DNA of 5,857 nucleotides from assembly GCA_009927245.1 (NCBI GenBank), contig RFNI01000194.1:1-5857 (forward strand), given 5' to 3'. Below, piece by piece: positions 5,336-5,857 of the stretch. Made by a program: the position numbers and the translations under genes. The notes under the pieces were generated by a model. It was not told the origin of the DNA and made no database searches. It saw nothing but the letters and a program-made list of their open reading frames with translations. This stretch comes from Actinomycetota bacterium. GTDB taxonomy: Bacteria; Actinomycetota; Actinomycetes; Actinomycetales; Microbacteriaceae. The first letter of the stretch is position 1, and each line of letters begins with the position of its first letter.

Positions 5336-5857
5336 ATGTCTGAAGAGACCATGGGAATCACACTGCCGACAACCGGCCACGACCTACCCGTTGACCGTTT
5401 CTTTGATCGAGAGCTTTCATGGCTCTCATTCAACGAAAGAGTTCTAGAGCTTGCCGAAGACGAATCACTTCCTCTGCTAGAGCGAGTGAACTTCATGGCA
5501 ATCTTTGCCTCGAACCTAGATGAGTTCTTCATGGTTCGAGTCGCTGGTCTAAAGCGCAGAATTGCAACAGGTCTAGCGGTTACCTCAACTTCAGGTTTAG
5601 AACCACAGGAAGTGCTGACCCAGATCAGTAAGTCTGCTCACAAACTTCAGCAACGTCACAGCCAGTTATTCATCAACAAGATTGAGCCAGCTCTAGAAGC
5701 TGCAAGAATCAACATCACCCGCTGGGGAAACCTTGATGAAACAGAGAAGAGTTCTCTTTCTGATTACTACTCTTCTCAGATCTTCCCAGTGCTAACTCCT
5801 CTTGCAGTTGACCCTGCTCACCCATTCCCATACATCTCAGGTCTCTCTCTAAACATT
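5336..5857 (+). CDS. ppk: polyphosphate kinase 1, N-terminal part (gene runs off the window)
   Basis: PPK1 reversibly transfers the terminal phosphate of ATP to inorganic polyphosphate, storing phosphate and energy; it is often membrane-associated. The visible 174 residues cover the N-terminal domain and the beginning of the head domain of a protein usually about 690-750 residues long. Family blocks are RELSWLSFNERVL (25-37), LLERVNFMAIFASNLDEFFM (47-66) and FPVLTPLAVDPAHPFP (150-165). The Asn of SNLDEFF corresponds to the residue contacting the ATP base in E. coli PPK. The catalytic phosphohistidine lies beyond the window and cannot be checked. It follows glnR by 42 bases on the same strand, probably as one unit. 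Leucine is often CTA (9 of 24 codons). Confidence 0.95.
   Translation, partial: MSEETMGITLPTTGHDLPVDRFFDRELSWLSFNERVLELAEDESLPLLERVNFMAIFASNLDEFFMVRVAGLKRRIATGLAVTSTSGLEPQEVLTQISKSAHKLQQRHSQLFINKIEPALEAARINITRWGNLDETEKSSLSDYYSSQIFPVLTPLAVDPAHPFPYISGLSLNI

Noticed and set aside
5305..5532. Minus-strand open frame opposite the start of ppk
   Set aside because: It is antisense to conserved PPK1 motifs, and the product is Ser/Arg-rich and featureless.

Overview
The window looks like ordinary chromosome from a small-genome actinobacterium of moderate G+C. The family of the best-recognised genes (GlnR, a nitrobindin-like protein, a YgfZ/GcvT-like protein, PPK1) and the small gaps suggest a freshwater Microbacteriaceae-type lineage; that placement is inference, not a sequence match. 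Codon use is distinctive: CTA for leucine and AGA for arginine are common, and the tetranucleotide CTAG is abundant.

Layout. Bases 1-626 (minus) hold most of gpmA, the cofactor-dependent phosphoglycerate mutase. It is cut by the window edge and broken by three single-base indels. A 39-base divergent gap separates it from a plus-strand SAM-dependent methyltransferase-like gene (666-1472). Its 3' end overlaps, tail to tail, a minus-strand cluster of five closely packed genes. In order of transcription these are an 89-aa membrane protein (4566-4297), a 34-aa membrane miniprotein (4287-4183), a nitrobindin-like beta-barrel protein (4182-3535), a YgfZ/GcvT-like folate-binding protein (3535-2531) and a FUSC-family membrane protein (about 2544-1458, with two frame breaks). 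A 9-bp stem-loop inside the 3' part of the methyltransferase gene sits where the cluster's transcript should end. A 43-base gap divides the cluster from the divergently transcribed glnR (4610-5293), followed 42 bases later by the 5' part of ppk (5336 to the edge).

How the genes may work together. glnR and ppk put a nitrogen-type orphan regulator directly upstream of polyphosphate synthesis and may be co-transcribed. In the five-gene cluster, overlaps or zero gaps (TAATG at nitrobindin/ygfZ, 14 bases at ygfZ/FUSC) suggest translational coupling. I know of no single pathway joining them.

I see no CRISPR array, IS element, phage gene, tRNA, rRNA or riboswitch. All bases lie in genes or in gaps of 43 bases or fewer. 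I do not see a clear new biological system. The points most worth a second look are the five frame breaks confined to the first 2.5 kb, the apparently leaderless divergent promoter pair, the heme-ligand loss in the nitrobindin-like protein, the small membrane ORF, the embedded hairpin and the CTAG excess.
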